Source of the DNA: Qipengyuania flava
GTDB taxonomy: Bacteria > Pseudomonadota > Alphaproteobacteria > Sphingomonadales > Sphingomonadaceae
Reading direction: 5' to 3'
Length of the DNA: 64,000 bases
Assembly (NCBI RefSeq): GCF_011762005.1
Contig: NZ_JAASQU010000004.1
Coordinates: 207,108-271,107 of the forward strand
This document shows positions 27,220-36,043 of the stretch, one piece after another (positions within the stretch are counted from its first letter, which is position 1; each line of letters starts with the position of its first letter). Under the pieces are notes generated by a model. It saw nothing but the letters and a program-made list of their open reading frames with translations, had not been told where the DNA came from and searched no databases. The position numbers and the translations under genes were made by a program.

Positions 27220-27753
27220 GTGAAAGGCATCATTTTTACGGAGCTGGTCGGCTTTCTCGATCACGCGGGCGGCCCCGACTTTGCCGAGAAGGTCTTGGAG
27301 GATGCGGGCCTGCCTCATGGAGGCGCCTATTCGCGCGTTGCCCGCTACCCCTGGCAGGAGGCGGTCCGGGTAGTCGAGGCGGCCTCGCGCGAAACCGGGG
27401 CCGAGTTCAGCGACTTGTGCCAGCAGTTCGGCGCCTATCTGTTCGAGCGCTTCACCGTACTCTATCCCGAGATCATCGGACGATACTCGGACGCCGAAGC
27501 CCTGCTGTCGCATGTCGAGGACCACATCCACGAAGATGTGAAAATCCTCTATCCCGATGCCGAGCCGCCTACCGTGACCGTACGCAACGAGGGCGATCGC
27601 TTGCGCGTGGAATATGCGTCGCACCGTCCGTTCGCGCACATCGCACACGGGCTGGTGGCCGGTGCGATGAACCATTTCGGCGATCTGCGCGATCTCGAGT
27701 GGCTGACTTCGAGCGAGGGCGGCACCCGCGCGGCTTTCGCCATGACGAGGTAA
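27220..27753 (+). CDS. H-NOX heme nitric-oxide/oxygen sensor protein
   Basis: A 177-residue stand-alone H-NOX domain of normal family length (about 180). The start MKGIIFTELVGFLDH matches the family N-terminus. The proximal heme ligand is His104 in HIHEDVKILYPDAEPP (H-x-x-V spacing), and the heme-propionate motif YxSxR is intact as Tyr132-Ala-Ser134-His-Arg136. Such proteins bind NO, and some also O2, and control a partner kinase or cyclase. The GTG at 27220 follows CGGAG. An in-frame ATG at 27106 would add residues encoded by the promoter and repeats and is rejected. It lies between a phosphorelay protein and a sigma-54 response regulator, which makes it the likely input of that pathway. No distal-pocket Tyr can be assigned by eye, so O2 versus NO selectivity is open. 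Confidence 0.9.
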   Translation: MKGIIFTELVGFLDHAGGPDFAEKVLEDAGLPHGGAYSRVARYPWQEAVRVVEAASRETGAEFSDLCQQFGAYLFERFTVLYPEIIGRYSDAEALLSHVEDHIHEDVKILYPDAEPPTVTVRNEGDRLRVEYASHRPFAHIAHGLVAGAMNHFGDLRDLEWLTSSEGGTRAAFAMTR

Positions 27754-27756
27754 TCG

Positions 27757-29169
27757 ATGTCCAAGCCCGCCGTCCTCATTATCGAAGACAGCGCCTCGCT
27801 CGCCTTGGGCTATGCTGCGCAGCTCGAGGAAGCAGGCTATGAGGTGACGCTCGCGGCGACGCTGGCCGAGGCAGAAGATGCACTGGCCACCAACCGCTTC
27901 GCAGCGACCCTGCTCGATCTCCAGCTACCCGATGGCGACGGCCTGTCATTGCTCGAGAAGCGCAATGCAACCTCGCCTGCCTTCGTCGTCATCACCGCCG
28001 ACGGGTCGCTGTCGCGCGCAATTGCGGCGATGCGGCTCGGCGCTTTCGACTTTTTGGTCAAGCCGGTGGCGGGCACCCGCCTGCTGGCCACTGTCAGAAG
28101 CGCCGCCGATCAGGCGGATACGCCGGCCGCACCAGCCAAGAAGTTACCCGCGGCGCAGGAACCGGGGCGATTTCACGGTTTTATCGGCCAGTCTCCCGGC
28201 ATGCAGGGCGTTTTCCGCACGATCGAACAGGTAGCCGATTCACGTGCTGCGGTGTTCGTCACCGGCGAAAGCGGCACCGGCAAGGAAGTTACCGCCGAAG
28301 CCCTCCATTCAGCCTCGCGCCGACGCGACCGGGCCTTCGTCGCCATCAATTGCGGTGCCATTCCCGAGAACCTCCTCGAGAGCGAGTTGTTCGGCCATGT
28401 AAAAGGCGCCTTCACCGGTGCGGTCGAAAACCGCATCGGCGCTGCCAAGGCTGCCGACGGAGGGACACTGTTTCTCGACGAGATCTGCGAAATGGAGCTC
28501 AAGCTGCAGGTAAAGCTGTTGCGCTTTATCCAGACCGGGATGATCCAGCGCGTGGGATCGGCCAAGGCAGAGCCAGTCGATGTGCGGATCGTCTGCGCCA
28601 CCAATCGCGATCCGCTGCGCGAAGTGGCGGAGGGGCGTTTCCGCGAAGACCTCTACTACCGGCTCAATGTCATTCCCATCCACTTGCCGCCGCTGCGCGA
28701 ACGCGGCGACGATATCCTCATGCTGGCCGACCATTTCCTGCGCCGCATCGCGGAGGAAGAGCGGCGTTCGCCCTTCGATCTCGACAGCACGACGCGCGCA
28801 GCGATCCTCACACATCCCTGGCCGGGCAATGTTCGTGAACTCCAGAATGTGCTGCGACGGGCAGCGATCACCTCATTGGACAGCACGCTCGAAATTCATG
28901 AACTGACGACCCGCCCACTGGCAAGCCGCCCCGATGCGCATGCCGAGCCCTCGCCGCGCCCTGCTGCCGGCGTGGCTGTACCCGCGGATCCCGTATCCGC
29001 ACCTTTGTCGGAAACCCAGTTGGCAGGAATGACGCTGGCGCAGATCGAACGCATCGCGATCGAAGGTGCGCTTGCGCGGCACGCGGGCAATGTCACCCGC
29101 GCCGCGAAGGAACTGGAAGTGAACCCCTCGACGATCTATCGCAAGATGGAGCGCTGGCAGCAGCCGTAA
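27757..29169 (+). CDS. NtrC-family sigma-54 response regulator
   Basis: A 470-residue activator. The receiver (1 to about 120) has acidic pocket Glu10-Asp11, phospho-Asp54 in LLDLQLPDGDG and the switch Lys in FDFLVKPV. The AAA+ domain (about 145-380) has Walker A GESGTGKEV, an intact GAFTGA loop for sigma-54 contact, Walker B GGTLFLDE and sensor segments RIVCATNRD and WPGNVRELQNV. A Pro/Ala-rich linker leads to a C-terminal Fis-type HTH (HAGNVTRAAKELEVNPSTIYRKM). It starts three bases after H-NOX with ribosome site GAGGTAATCG, so both are cotranscribed from the sigma-54 promoter. Auto-activation is plausible. It converges with motB after 24 bases. Confidence 0.93.
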   Translation: MSKPAVLIIEDSASLALGYAAQLEEAGYEVTLAATLAEAEDALATNRFAATLLDLQLPDGDGLSLLEKRNATSPAFVVITADGSLSRAIAAMRLGAFDFLVKPVAGTRLLATVRSAADQADTPAAPAKKLPAAQEPGRFHGFIGQSPGMQGVFRTIEQVADSRAAVFVTGESGTGKEVTAEALHSASRRRDRAFVAINCGAIPENLLESELFGHVKGAFTGAVENRIGAAKAADGGTLFLDEICEMELKLQVKLLRFIQTGMIQRVGSAKAEPVDVRIVCATNRDPLREVAEGRFREDLYYRLNVIPIHLPPLRERGDDILMLADHFLRRIAEEERRSPFDLDSTTRAAILTHPWPGNVRELQNVLRRAAITSLDSTLEIHELTTRPLASRPDAHAEPSPRPAAGVAVPADPVSAPLSETQLAGMTLAQIERIAIEGALARHAGNVTRAAKELEVNPSTIYRKMERWQQP

Positions 29170-29193
29170 CCCCGGCGCATCGCTCACCGACCT

Positions 29194-30024
29194 TTAAGAT
29201 CGTTCGAGCGTGATCGAAATCCGTCGGTTGCGCGGATCGCTCGGATCATCGGCGATCAGCGGCTCGGTATCCGCTACCCCTTCAATCCGGCGAAAGCGTT
29301 CGCGCACGATGCCGTGACGGATCAGGTTCTGGCGCGTCGTTTCCGCCCGCCCGGCCGATAGCGACCAGTTGTTCACCCGGCTCGGATCGCGATATTTGAG
29401 CGCGTCCGTGTGGCCTCGCACGGTAATCTTGCCGCCTTCGGGGCCGATCGCCTGCGCGATCAGGTCGAGCAGTTCGCGCGCATCGGTGGTCAGCACGGTG
29501 GTGCCGAGCGAGAACATCGAGAAATCGGCGTCATCGACCAGGTCGATACGGATCCCCGTCGTGGTGTCGATCATCCGGACCTGGCGCATCAGCCGTTCGA
29601 GCCGCTTCTTGTCGGCGATGGCATCGTCGACGCGCTGCTGGATACGACGGATGCTGGCCGCCCCTTCCTTCGGTCCCCCGGTAGCGTCGCGCGGAACGGT
29701 AAGCGTCTGCGTGCCGGTCTGACCCGCGGCGTGCGGATAATTGTCGACATCGACCAGCGACGAGCCGCCGAGAACGCCGTCGGCGCCCGCGCTCTGTTCC
29801 TTGGTCTTGACCAGCGTGGGCGTGAAATAGTCCGCCAGCCCCTTGCGCTGGTCCTCGGTCGTGGCGCCGAGCAGCCACAGCAGCAGGAAGAAGGCCATCA
29901 TCGCGGTGACGAAGTCCGCATAGGCCACTTTCCAGGCGCCGCCGTGATGCCCCGCCTCGACAACGGTCACCTTCTTGACGATGATCGGGGCGGGGTCGTT
30001 GCGACCCGCGGCGGAGCTGGCCAT
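29194..30024 (-). CDS. motB: Flagellar motor stator protein MotB
   Basis: A 276-residue stator subunit with a single N-terminal membrane helix in which AYADFVTAMMAFFLLLWLLG carries the proton-binding Asp. A plug/linker follows, and then an OmpA-type peptidoglycan-binding domain (about 150-270) with ITVRGHTDALKY and the conserved NNWSLSAGRAETT and RRISITLE. It anchors the stator to the cell wall. The gene directly follows motA (one base between stop and start) on the minus strand. It converges with the sigma-54 regulator gene. Confidence 0.95.
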   Translation of the reverse strand: MASSAAGRNDPAPIIVKKVTVVEAGHHGGAWKVAYADFVTAMMAFFLLLWLLGATTEDQRKGLADYFTPTLVKTKEQSAGADGVLGGSSLVDVDNYPHAAGQTGTQTLTVPRDATGGPKEGAASIRRIQQRVDDAIADKKRLERLMRQVRMIDTTTGIRIDLVDDADFSMFSLGTTVLTTDARELLDLIAQAIGPEGGKITVRGHTDALKYRDPSRVNNWSLSAGRAETTRQNLIRHGIVRERFRRIEGVADTEPLIADDPSDPRNRRISITLERS

Positions 30025-30025
30025 C

Positions 30026-30889
30026 TTACCGCCCCCGCAACGCGTCGAGCAATTCGTTCAGCCCGGGGCGGACCGTGTGGCCGAGTCCGGAACGCGCGCT
30101 TTCTACCACGAGCGGCTGCGGATGGCCGTAAAGCGAAGCGATGATCACCTGCTTGACAGCATGGAAAATCTGTTCGTCCTGTTCGAGAACCTGCTTCAGG
30201 CGCCCCGCCAGCGGCCCGACGATACCATAGGCAAGCAGAACGCCGAGGAAGGTTCCGACCAGCGCAGCGCCGATCATCTTGCCGAGGATTTCGGGCGGTT
30301 CGTTGATCGATCCCATGGTCTTGACCACGCCCAGCACGGCGGCGACGATTCCCAGTGCGGGCAGCGCGTCGGACAGCGTAGTCAGATTGTGCTGCGGCTC
30401 GTGCATCTCGTGGAAATGCGTTTTCATCGCATTGTCCATGACCTCTTCTACTGCATGCGTCTCGAGCGTGCCCGAAGAGACCACCAGCAGTGTCAGAGTG
30501 TCGCAGATCAGCGCGATGAGCGGTTCGTTGGCAAGCAAATTGGGATAGGCGCTGAACACGGTGGAACTGGCCGGATCCTCGATATGCGGTTCCAGCGCGA
30601 CCGGTCCATCGTTCTTGAGCATGCGCATCAGCTGCGTGGTCAATGCGATCGCGTCGATATGGTCCTGCTTGGTGTGACGCGGCCCCTTGAAAATCTTCTT
30701 GAATGCCGCGCCGACGGCCTTGAGACCGTCGAGCGAATTGCCGGCCACCATCGCGCCGACCGCGGCGCCGCCGATGATCAGCATCTCGTAGGGCATGGCC
30801 GCCATGACGGGCCCGAGCGCACCACCGCTGAGCGTAAACCCGCCAAAGACCATGACGAGAAGGACGATAATGCCGATAACCGCGTACAT
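30026..30889 (-). CDS. motA: Flagellar motor stator protein MotA
   Basis: A 287-residue inner membrane protein with four helices and a cytoplasmic loop that pushes on FliG. N-terminal MYAVIGIIVLLVMVFGGFTLSGG and the late helices around LPALGIVAAVLGVVKTMG and GAALVGTFLGVLLAYGIVGPLA are characteristic, with the conserved prolines in the C-terminal helical pair. The ribosome site is AAGGAA. The gene lies 25 bases after flgL in the same orientation and is followed by motB. Confidence 0.95.
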   Translation of the reverse strand: MYAVIGIIVLLVMVFGGFTLSGGALGPVMAAMPYEMLIIGGAAVGAMVAGNSLDGLKAVGAAFKKIFKGPRHTKQDHIDAIALTTQLMRMLKNDGPVALEPHIEDPASSTVFSAYPNLLANEPLIALICDTLTLLVVSSGTLETHAVEEVMDNAMKTHFHEMHEPQHNLTTLSDALPALGIVAAVLGVVKTMGSINEPPEILGKMIGAALVGTFLGVLLAYGIVGPLAGRLKQVLEQDEQIFHAVKQVIIASLYGHPQPLVVESARSGLGHTVRPGLNELLDALRGR

Positions 30890-30914
30890 TTCGAATTTCC
30901 TTCGGTTGGCGCGA

Positions 30915-31826
30915 TCAGCGCAACATTGAGAACAGCGAGAGGTTGGCGAGACGCACGAAGCTGGCCTGGCTGGCTTCGAGCACGGTGAGCGTTTCCTGCA
31001 GTCGACTCATCGCTACGGCGATATCGGCGCCGCCGACCTGGGTCCGTTCGTCGGCAACCCGTTCGGAATTGATCTCGCGGCGTTCCGACATCAGGTCGAC
31101 CCAGTTGAGCCGCGAACCGATCACCGTCTGCGCGGTGGTCACCTTTTCGAGGCCCGCATCGAGATCGCTCAGCACGGCCGAACTGGCCTGCGCTGCCGCA
31201 TCGCCTCCGGCCGAAAGTGCGGCGGCGAAATTGCCCAGCACCGCAAACAGGTCGGTGGCCCCATTGGCGGTGTCGAACTCGAACACTTCGGGCCCGGTCA
31301 GCCCGGGCATGACCGATTGGCCCTCGCCGATCTCCACCGGAGTGAGCGCGCCACTGCCGACGAACTCGATCCCGTTGCCATTGTCGGCATAGGCCGCGCC
31401 CGAGGCCTGTCCGCCAAGGAGGGCGTGACCCGAGATGTTACGGCTGTTGGCCAGCAGCACGAGATTGTCGCGCAGGCTCGCCACTTCGGTGCCGATGACC
31501 GAACGCTGCGCATCGCTCAGCGTGCTCGAGGCGGCCTGTACCGCCAGTTCGCGCACGCGGACGACGACATCGGCAATCGAGCCGAGCGTTTCGTCGGTAA
31601 GCGTCAGATCGGCTTCCGCGAGTTCGGAATTGCGCGTATCGACGGTCGAGATGCGCTCGTTGCGCGCAAGCATCCGCAGCCGCGCAGCCGCGACCGGATC
31701 GTCGGATGACCGCTCGAGCCGCTCGCCGGTGCCGATCTGCTGTTGCAGCGATTCCGCCTTGGCGCGAAGCGTGCCGATCTGGCTGGTGCTGCGCTCGTAG
31801 AATGCGCCGGTGCTGAGATTGATCAT
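30915..31826 (-). CDS. flgL: Flagellar hook-filament junction protein FlgL
   Basis: A 303-residue flagellin-like protein. The N-terminal D0/D1 helices (STGAFYERSTSQIGTLRAKAESLQQQIGTGERLERSSDDPVAA, broken here by family-specific positions) and the C-terminal helix ending LANLSLFSMLR are typical. It is the second hook-associated protein (HAP3). Its ATG overlaps the flgK stop (ATGA). It is the last flg gene before motAB, so structural junction proteins and stator may share a transcript. Confidence 0.92.
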   Translation of the reverse strand: MINLSTGAFYERSTSQIGTLRAKAESLQQQIGTGERLERSSDDPVAAARLRMLARNERISTVDTRNSELAEADLTLTDETLGSIADVVVRVRELAVQAASSTLSDAQRSVIGTEVASLRDNLVLLANSRNISGHALLGGQASGAAYADNGNGIEFVGSGALTPVEIGEGQSVMPGLTGPEVFEFDTANGATDLFAVLGNFAAALSAGGDAAAQASSAVLSDLDAGLEKVTTAQTVIGSRLNWVDLMSERREINSERVADERTQVGGADIAVAMSRLQETLTVLEASQASFVRLANLSLFSMLR

Positions 31827-33163
31827 CGCCCGATCCCCAGGAGAGTGTCGAATATGTCGCTGGCTGCCTGCATGGCGCGGCCCGAAGCCTGGAACGCCTG
31901 CTGGAACCGAATGAGATTGGCGGCCTCGGTATCGAGGTCCACGCCCGACTGCTGTTCGAGCGAGATACGCGCCGAAGTCGCGATCGTGTCGAGCGCGCTT
32001 TGCGTCACTGCGCGTCCGGCGACCTTGCTCGAGATGTCGAACAACACGCCGTTGAGCTGCTGTGCGGGATCGAGCGCGGTAAGCGACTGGCGCAACGCGT
32101 TGAGATTGGAGTCGTCGCGGCTGCCTGCCGCCGCACCCGCCGGGGCGGTGGCCAGCCCCGCGCCCCCGGTCATCACGACCCGCAGCGTCCCGGCCGTGGT
32201 ACCGGCGAAAATCGGCTGGCCCTGCGTACCGTCGAGCGCGACGCCCGCAGCCTGCGCATTGTTGACCGTGTCGGCAATGCCCGCGGCCACAGTATCGAGC
32301 CGCTGGCGCAAACTGGCGAGTTCGGTCAGCGCAAGCGACGCGCCTTCCAGGCTGCCCGAACCAGGGGTCATGGCCTGGCCATCGACCGCGAAGAAAAGCG
32401 TACCATCGGCCGCAGTGGCCGAGGTGAGCGTGCCAGCCGTACCGCCCTGCACGAAGCTGCGCGGCGGGTTGCTGCCCAGCGACACGGCCACCGTGCCGTC
32501 GGCGGCAAAGGAGGTGGTGAGCGAACTGAACCCGCCCAGCCGTTCGAGCAATTGGTCGCGCTGGTCGAGCAGTGCAGCGCGATCGCTGCTGCCGCTGCCT
32601 GCGCGCGTCAGCCGCAGGTTCACGCGCGCGAGTTCGGCGCCGATGATGTTGGCGTCATTGACCTCGGCCTCCGCATCGAAACGCAGGCCGTCGCCCACCG
32701 CGTCGAAGCCCGAGGCAGTGATGTTGAACTTGTTCGCCAGCGTGCTGGCTTCGGCGATCACCGCGGCGCGGCGCGACGGATCGACCGGATCGCTCGAAAG
32801 CTGCTGGAGCACGGCCTCGAATTCGACGACCGCAGTGAACACGCCCGACTGTTCGAGCGCGCTTTCCATGTTCTGCAGACCCGACAGCTCGACATTGGCG
32901 CGCTGCAGATCGCCCGATGTACGGCGGACCTCACCCTGGAGGAATGCATCGGCATTGCGGCGGATTTCCGCGACACGGGCACCAGACAGCGAAATGTCGC
33001 CGATCCGACCTGCCCCGCCCGAAGCGGACACTTCCTCGATCCGCAGGCTGCGCCGGACATAGCCATCGCTCGAGGCATTGGCGATGTTCTGCGCGGTCAC
33101 ATCGAGCGCGCTGCGCGCTGCACGTGCGCCGCTAGCGGCGATCGAGAGCAGGTCGGATGCCAT
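31823..33163 (-). CDS. flgK: Flagellar hook-associated protein FlgK
   Basis: A 446-residue HAP1. It begins with the rod/hook-type N-terminal helix SIAASGARAARSALDVTAQNIANASSDGYVRRS, whose NIAN-x6-Y pattern is shared by rod and hook proteins, and ends with a coiled-coil C-terminus (LDTEAANLIRFQQAFQASGRAMQAASDIFDTLLGI). It joins hook to filament together with FlgL. The start codon overlaps the flgJ stop by one base. Confidence 0.93.
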   Translation of the reverse strand: MASDLLSIAASGARAARSALDVTAQNIANASSDGYVRRSLRIEEVSASGGAGRIGDISLSGARVAEIRRNADAFLQGEVRRTSGDLQRANVELSGLQNMESALEQSGVFTAVVEFEAVLQQLSSDPVDPSRRAAVIAEASTLANKFNITASGFDAVGDGLRFDAEAEVNDANIIGAELARVNLRLTRAGSGSSDRAALLDQRDQLLERLGGFSSLTTSFAADGTVAVSLGSNPPRSFVQGGTAGTLTSATAADGTLFFAVDGQAMTPGSGSLEGASLALTELASLRQRLDTVAAGIADTVNNAQAAGVALDGTQGQPIFAGTTAGTLRVVMTGGAGLATAPAGAAAGSRDDSNLNALRQSLTALDPAQQLNGVLFDISSKVAGRAVTQSALDTIATSARISLEQQSGVDLDTEAANLIRFQQAFQASGRAMQAASDIFDTLLGIGR

Positions 33164-33465
33164 CAGTCATCTCCCTCGGGCAGGAACCGCGCCAGTTGGT
33201 GTTCGATCGCGGCCGCAAAACCGAGCTGACCCGATTGCGCGGTAACCTCGGCGAAACGCGCGTCGCGCATCTCACGGAAGGTGTCGTCGCTTTCCCCGAA
33301 CAATTCGTTGCCGCCGAAATCGGTATTTCGCGCACTCGCCAGCATCTGCCGCAGCAGGATTGCCTCGAACTGCTGCGCGGCTTCGCGCAATTCGCCATCG
33401 ACCGGTTTCGCCGCGCGTTCGGGCAGGCCGGTCGTGCCGGCGGGACTGATTGCCAAGCCCGTCAT
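33163..33465 (-). CDS. flgJ: FlgJ-type rod-binding protein (no muramidase domain)
   Basis: A 100-residue protein equivalent to only the N-terminal half of enteric FlgJ: ELREAAQQFEAILLRQMLASAR is the Rod-binding signature. Enteric FlgJ (about 313 aa) also has a C-terminal glucosaminidase; here that half is missing, as in most alphaproteobacteria. A separate lytic transglycosylase at 41305 may supply the cell-wall opening activity. The ATG overlaps the flgI stop (ATGA). Confidence 0.88.
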   Translation of the reverse strand: MTGLAISPAGTTGLPERAAKPVDGELREAAQQFEAILLRQMLASARNTDFGGNELFGESDDTFREMRDARFAEVTAQSGQLGFAAAIEHQLARFLPEGDD

Positions 33466-34559
33466 ATGATCACCAGCTCCGCGGTCAGCGATCCCGCCTG
33501 CTTGAGGCCTTCGAGGATTGCCACCAGATCGGCCGGGCTGGCGCCCAGCGCATTGAGCGCGTCGACCACTTCGGCGAGCGAAGCGCCGGGGCCGACACGC
33601 GAAACCACATTGTCCTGCTGGCGCGCGGTGATCGTGCTGTTGGGTTCGAGCGCAGTCTGCCCGCGCGAGAAGGGTTCGGGCTGCACCACGGCTGGGTTTT
33701 CATCGATCCGGACCACCAGGCTGCCATGGCTGATCGCCGCAGGAGCCAGCCTGACCGCGCTGGAAATCACGATCGTGCCAGTACGGCTGTTGATCACCAC
33801 GCGTGCCGCGCGCTCGGCGGGGCTCACGTCGAGCATTTCGATGTTCGCCATGATTTCCGCGCGCGTATTGGCACCCGGCGGCAACATGAGCGCGAGCGTG
33901 ACCCCGTCCTCGACCTGCGCCATGCCCGGATAGAAGGCGTTGATCGCATCGCGCACGCGCGAGATGGTGAGGAAGTCGGCCTGGTAGAGGTTCCAGCGCA
34001 GCACTTCGGTGAAATCGAAATTGCTGGCCACTGCCTGCTCTACCGTGGCGCCATCGGCAATGCGGCCAACGGTCGGGACATTGACCGTCAGTTTCGAGCC
34101 GTCCTGGCCCGAAACGCCCAGTCCCCCGACTGCGAGATTGCCCTGTGCCATCGCGTAGATCTGGCCGTCGGCACCATAGAGGGGTGTCATGACCAGTGCC
34201 CCGCCGCGCAGCGACTTAGCCTTGCCCATGGTCGACACGGTCACATCAATCCGCTGGCCGGGCTTGGCGAAAGCGGGCAGTTCGGCGGTGATGATCACTG
34301 CCGCAGCATTCTTGAGCGCCGGATTGACGCCCGGCGGCAGTTGCAGGCCCAGCCGCCCCGACACGCCGCGCATGGCCTGCGTGACATAAGCGAAGTTGTC
34401 GTCGCCCGAACCGTCGAGGCCGACGACCACGCCATAGCCGGTAAGCTGGTTGGAGCGCACCGACTGGAATTGTCCGAGATCGCGCACGCGTTCGGCAGCC
34501 GCCGGAACCGGAAGCAGCGTGAGCATGGCGACGAGAAGCAGGGAGAGACGACGGATCAT
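33462..34559 (-). CDS. flgI: Flagellar P-ring protein FlgI
   Basis: A 365-residue periplasmic P-ring subunit. The signal peptide is MIRRLSLLLVAMLTLLPVPAAA, followed by ERVRDLGQFQSVRSNQLTGYGVVVGLDGSGD, diagnostic of FlgI; the C-terminus contains VDALNALGASPADLVAILEGLKQAGSL. The ATG at 34559 is chosen because GAGG lies eight bases upstream; another ATG nine bases earlier has that site too close. It follows flgH after 11 bases and needs FlgA (40018) for assembly. Confidence 0.94.
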   Translation of the reverse strand: MIRRLSLLLVAMLTLLPVPAAAERVRDLGQFQSVRSNQLTGYGVVVGLDGSGDDNFAYVTQAMRGVSGRLGLQLPPGVNPALKNAAAVIITAELPAFAKPGQRIDVTVSTMGKAKSLRGGALVMTPLYGADGQIYAMAQGNLAVGGLGVSGQDGSKLTVNVPTVGRIADGATVEQAVASNFDFTEVLRWNLYQADFLTISRVRDAINAFYPGMAQVEDGVTLALMLPPGANTRAEIMANIEMLDVSPAERAARVVINSRTGTIVISSAVRLAPAAISHGSLVVRIDENPAVVQPEPFSRGQTALEPNSTITARQQDNVVSRVGPGASLAEVVDALNALGASPADLVAILEGLKQAGSLTAELVII

Positions 34560-34570
34560 GATGGTCATCC

Positions 34571-35224
34571 TCAGAAGGGCGAGATCGCGCCGAAGAACCG
34601 CGACAGCCAGCCTTCGCGGCTGGCGCGCTGGACCGAGCCGGCGCCCGAATAGGAAATGCGCGCATCGGCCACGCGGATCGACGGGATGCGGTTGTCCTGG
34701 TCGATATCCGACAGGCGGATGATGCCCGAAAGCTGGACCCATTCTTCGCCCTGACTCAATTGCATCACCTTTTCCCCGCGTACCAATGCCGTTCCGTTGG
34801 GTCGAACCTCGGCAATCGTCACGGTCAGGTCGGCCCGGATGGAGCTGGCCTGCGATGCATCGCCCGATCCCTTGAACGACGATCCGCCCGAAGCATTAAG
34901 GTCGGCGTCGTCGATGCCGATGAATTGCGGCAGCGAAAGACCGATGTCCCCGTCGCGCTTGGTCGAACCGCTGGTCGACTTCGACGTCTGCGTGCGTTCG
35001 ACCAGAACGATCGTGACGATATCGCCGACCCGGGCCGCGCGATTGCCGTAATAAAGCGGCGCATAGCCATGGCTGGCCTGGTAGATCGCCCCGTCCTGAT
35101 GCCGCGCGGGCGCAGCCTGCGGGGCCGGCGGCAGCGCCGCGGCGAACCCTTCGGGGCGAGCGGACCCGCCGCCGCAAGCGGCCAGCGCAAGGGTCAGCGG
35201 GATGAGGCAGAAAGTGGCTTTCAT
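34571..35224 (-). CDS. flgH: Flagellar L-ring lipoprotein FlgH
   Basis: A 217-residue outer membrane lipoprotein. The N-terminus MKATFCLIPLTLALAAC has a lipobox (LAAC). The mature part contains ARVGDIVTIVLVERTQTSKST and the C-terminal VRPNGTALVRGEKVMQLSQGEEWVQLSGIIR, both FlgH hallmarks. The ATG at 35224 is preferred over an in-frame GTG five codons upstream because GAGG sits nine bases before it. It forms the L-ring bushing in the outer membrane. Confidence 0.93.
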   Translation of the reverse strand: MKATFCLIPLTLALAACGGGSARPEGFAAALPPAPQAAPARHQDGAIYQASHGYAPLYYGNRAARVGDIVTIVLVERTQTSKSTSGSTKRDGDIGLSLPQFIGIDDADLNASGGSSFKGSGDASQASSIRADLTVTIAEVRPNGTALVRGEKVMQLSQGEEWVQLSGIIRLSDIDQDNRIPSIRVADARISYSGAGSVQRASREGWLSRFFGAISPF

Positions 35225-35235
35225 GGCGTTCGTCC

Positions 35236-36024
35236 TCACAGCGTCTGGTTGGCGTTGCGCAGCATTTCGTCGACGGCGGAAACCATCTTCGAACTGATTT
35301 CATAGGCGCGCTGCGCTTCGATCATCTCGACGAGTTCCTCGACGATGTTGACGTTCGAGGCCTCGAGCATGCCCTGGCGAATATTGCCGCGACCGTTCTC
35401 GCCGGCAGGCGCCAGCTCGGCGGCACCGCTGGCGGCCGTTTCAACGAGGAAGTTGTCGCCGATCGCCTGCAAGCCCGCCGGATTGGTGAAACGCGCGACC
35501 TGGATCTGGCCGAGTTCGGTCGGTTCGGCTTCGCCCGGCACGGTTGCCGACACGGTGCCGTCGGGCGATACCGCGATCGAGGTCGCGCCTTCGGGTACGG
35601 TGATAGCCGGCTGCACGGCATAGCCCTGCTGCGTGACCAGCTGGCCCTCGGCCGAGGTGGTGAAATTGCCCGCACGAGTATAGCCGACACGGCCGCCCGG
35701 CAGCTCGACTTCGAAATAGCCATCGCCATCCAGGGCGAGGTCGAAGGCATTGCCCGTGGTGTTGAGCGCACCCTGCGTCATGATCTGGCTGGTCGACTGG
35801 ACCGCAACGCCGGTGCCGAGATTGAGCCCGGTGGCATAAGCGGTTTCGCCCGACGAACGCTGCCCCGCGACGCGCGCGTCCTGATAGGCGAGCGTGGCGA
35901 AATTGGCGCGATCGCGCTTGAAGCCGGTCGTCCCGACGTTGGCGAGGTTGTTGGCGATGACGCGCATCCGCGCATCCTGGGCCTCGAGCCCGGTGCGGGC
36001 GACCTGAAGGGCTGAAGTGGGCAT
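35236..36024 (-). CDS. flgG: Flagellar distal rod protein FlgG
   Basis: A 262-residue rod protein. The N-terminal motif is ALQVARTGLEAQDARMRVIANNLANVGTTGFKRDRANF, and the C-terminal coiled coil ends SNVNIVEELVEMIEAQRAYEISSKMVSAVDEMLRNANQTL. Length (about 260) and the LGTGVAVQSTSQIMTQGALNTTGNAFDLALDG segment identify FlgG rather than FlgE or FlgF. It lies 19 bases after flgF and 11 bases before the flgH start. Confidence 0.95.
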   Translation of the reverse strand: MPTSALQVARTGLEAQDARMRVIANNLANVGTTGFKRDRANFATLAYQDARVAGQRSSGETAYATGLNLGTGVAVQSTSQIMTQGALNTTGNAFDLALDGDGYFEVELPGGRVGYTRAGNFTTSAEGQLVTQQGYAVQPAITVPEGATSIAVSPDGTVSATVPGEAEPTELGQIQVARFTNPAGLQAIGDNFLVETAASGAAELAPAGENGRGNIRQGMLEASNVNIVEELVEMIEAQRAYEISSKMVSAVDEMLRNANQTL

Positions 36025-36043
36025 GGGTTATCCTTTCCCTTGA

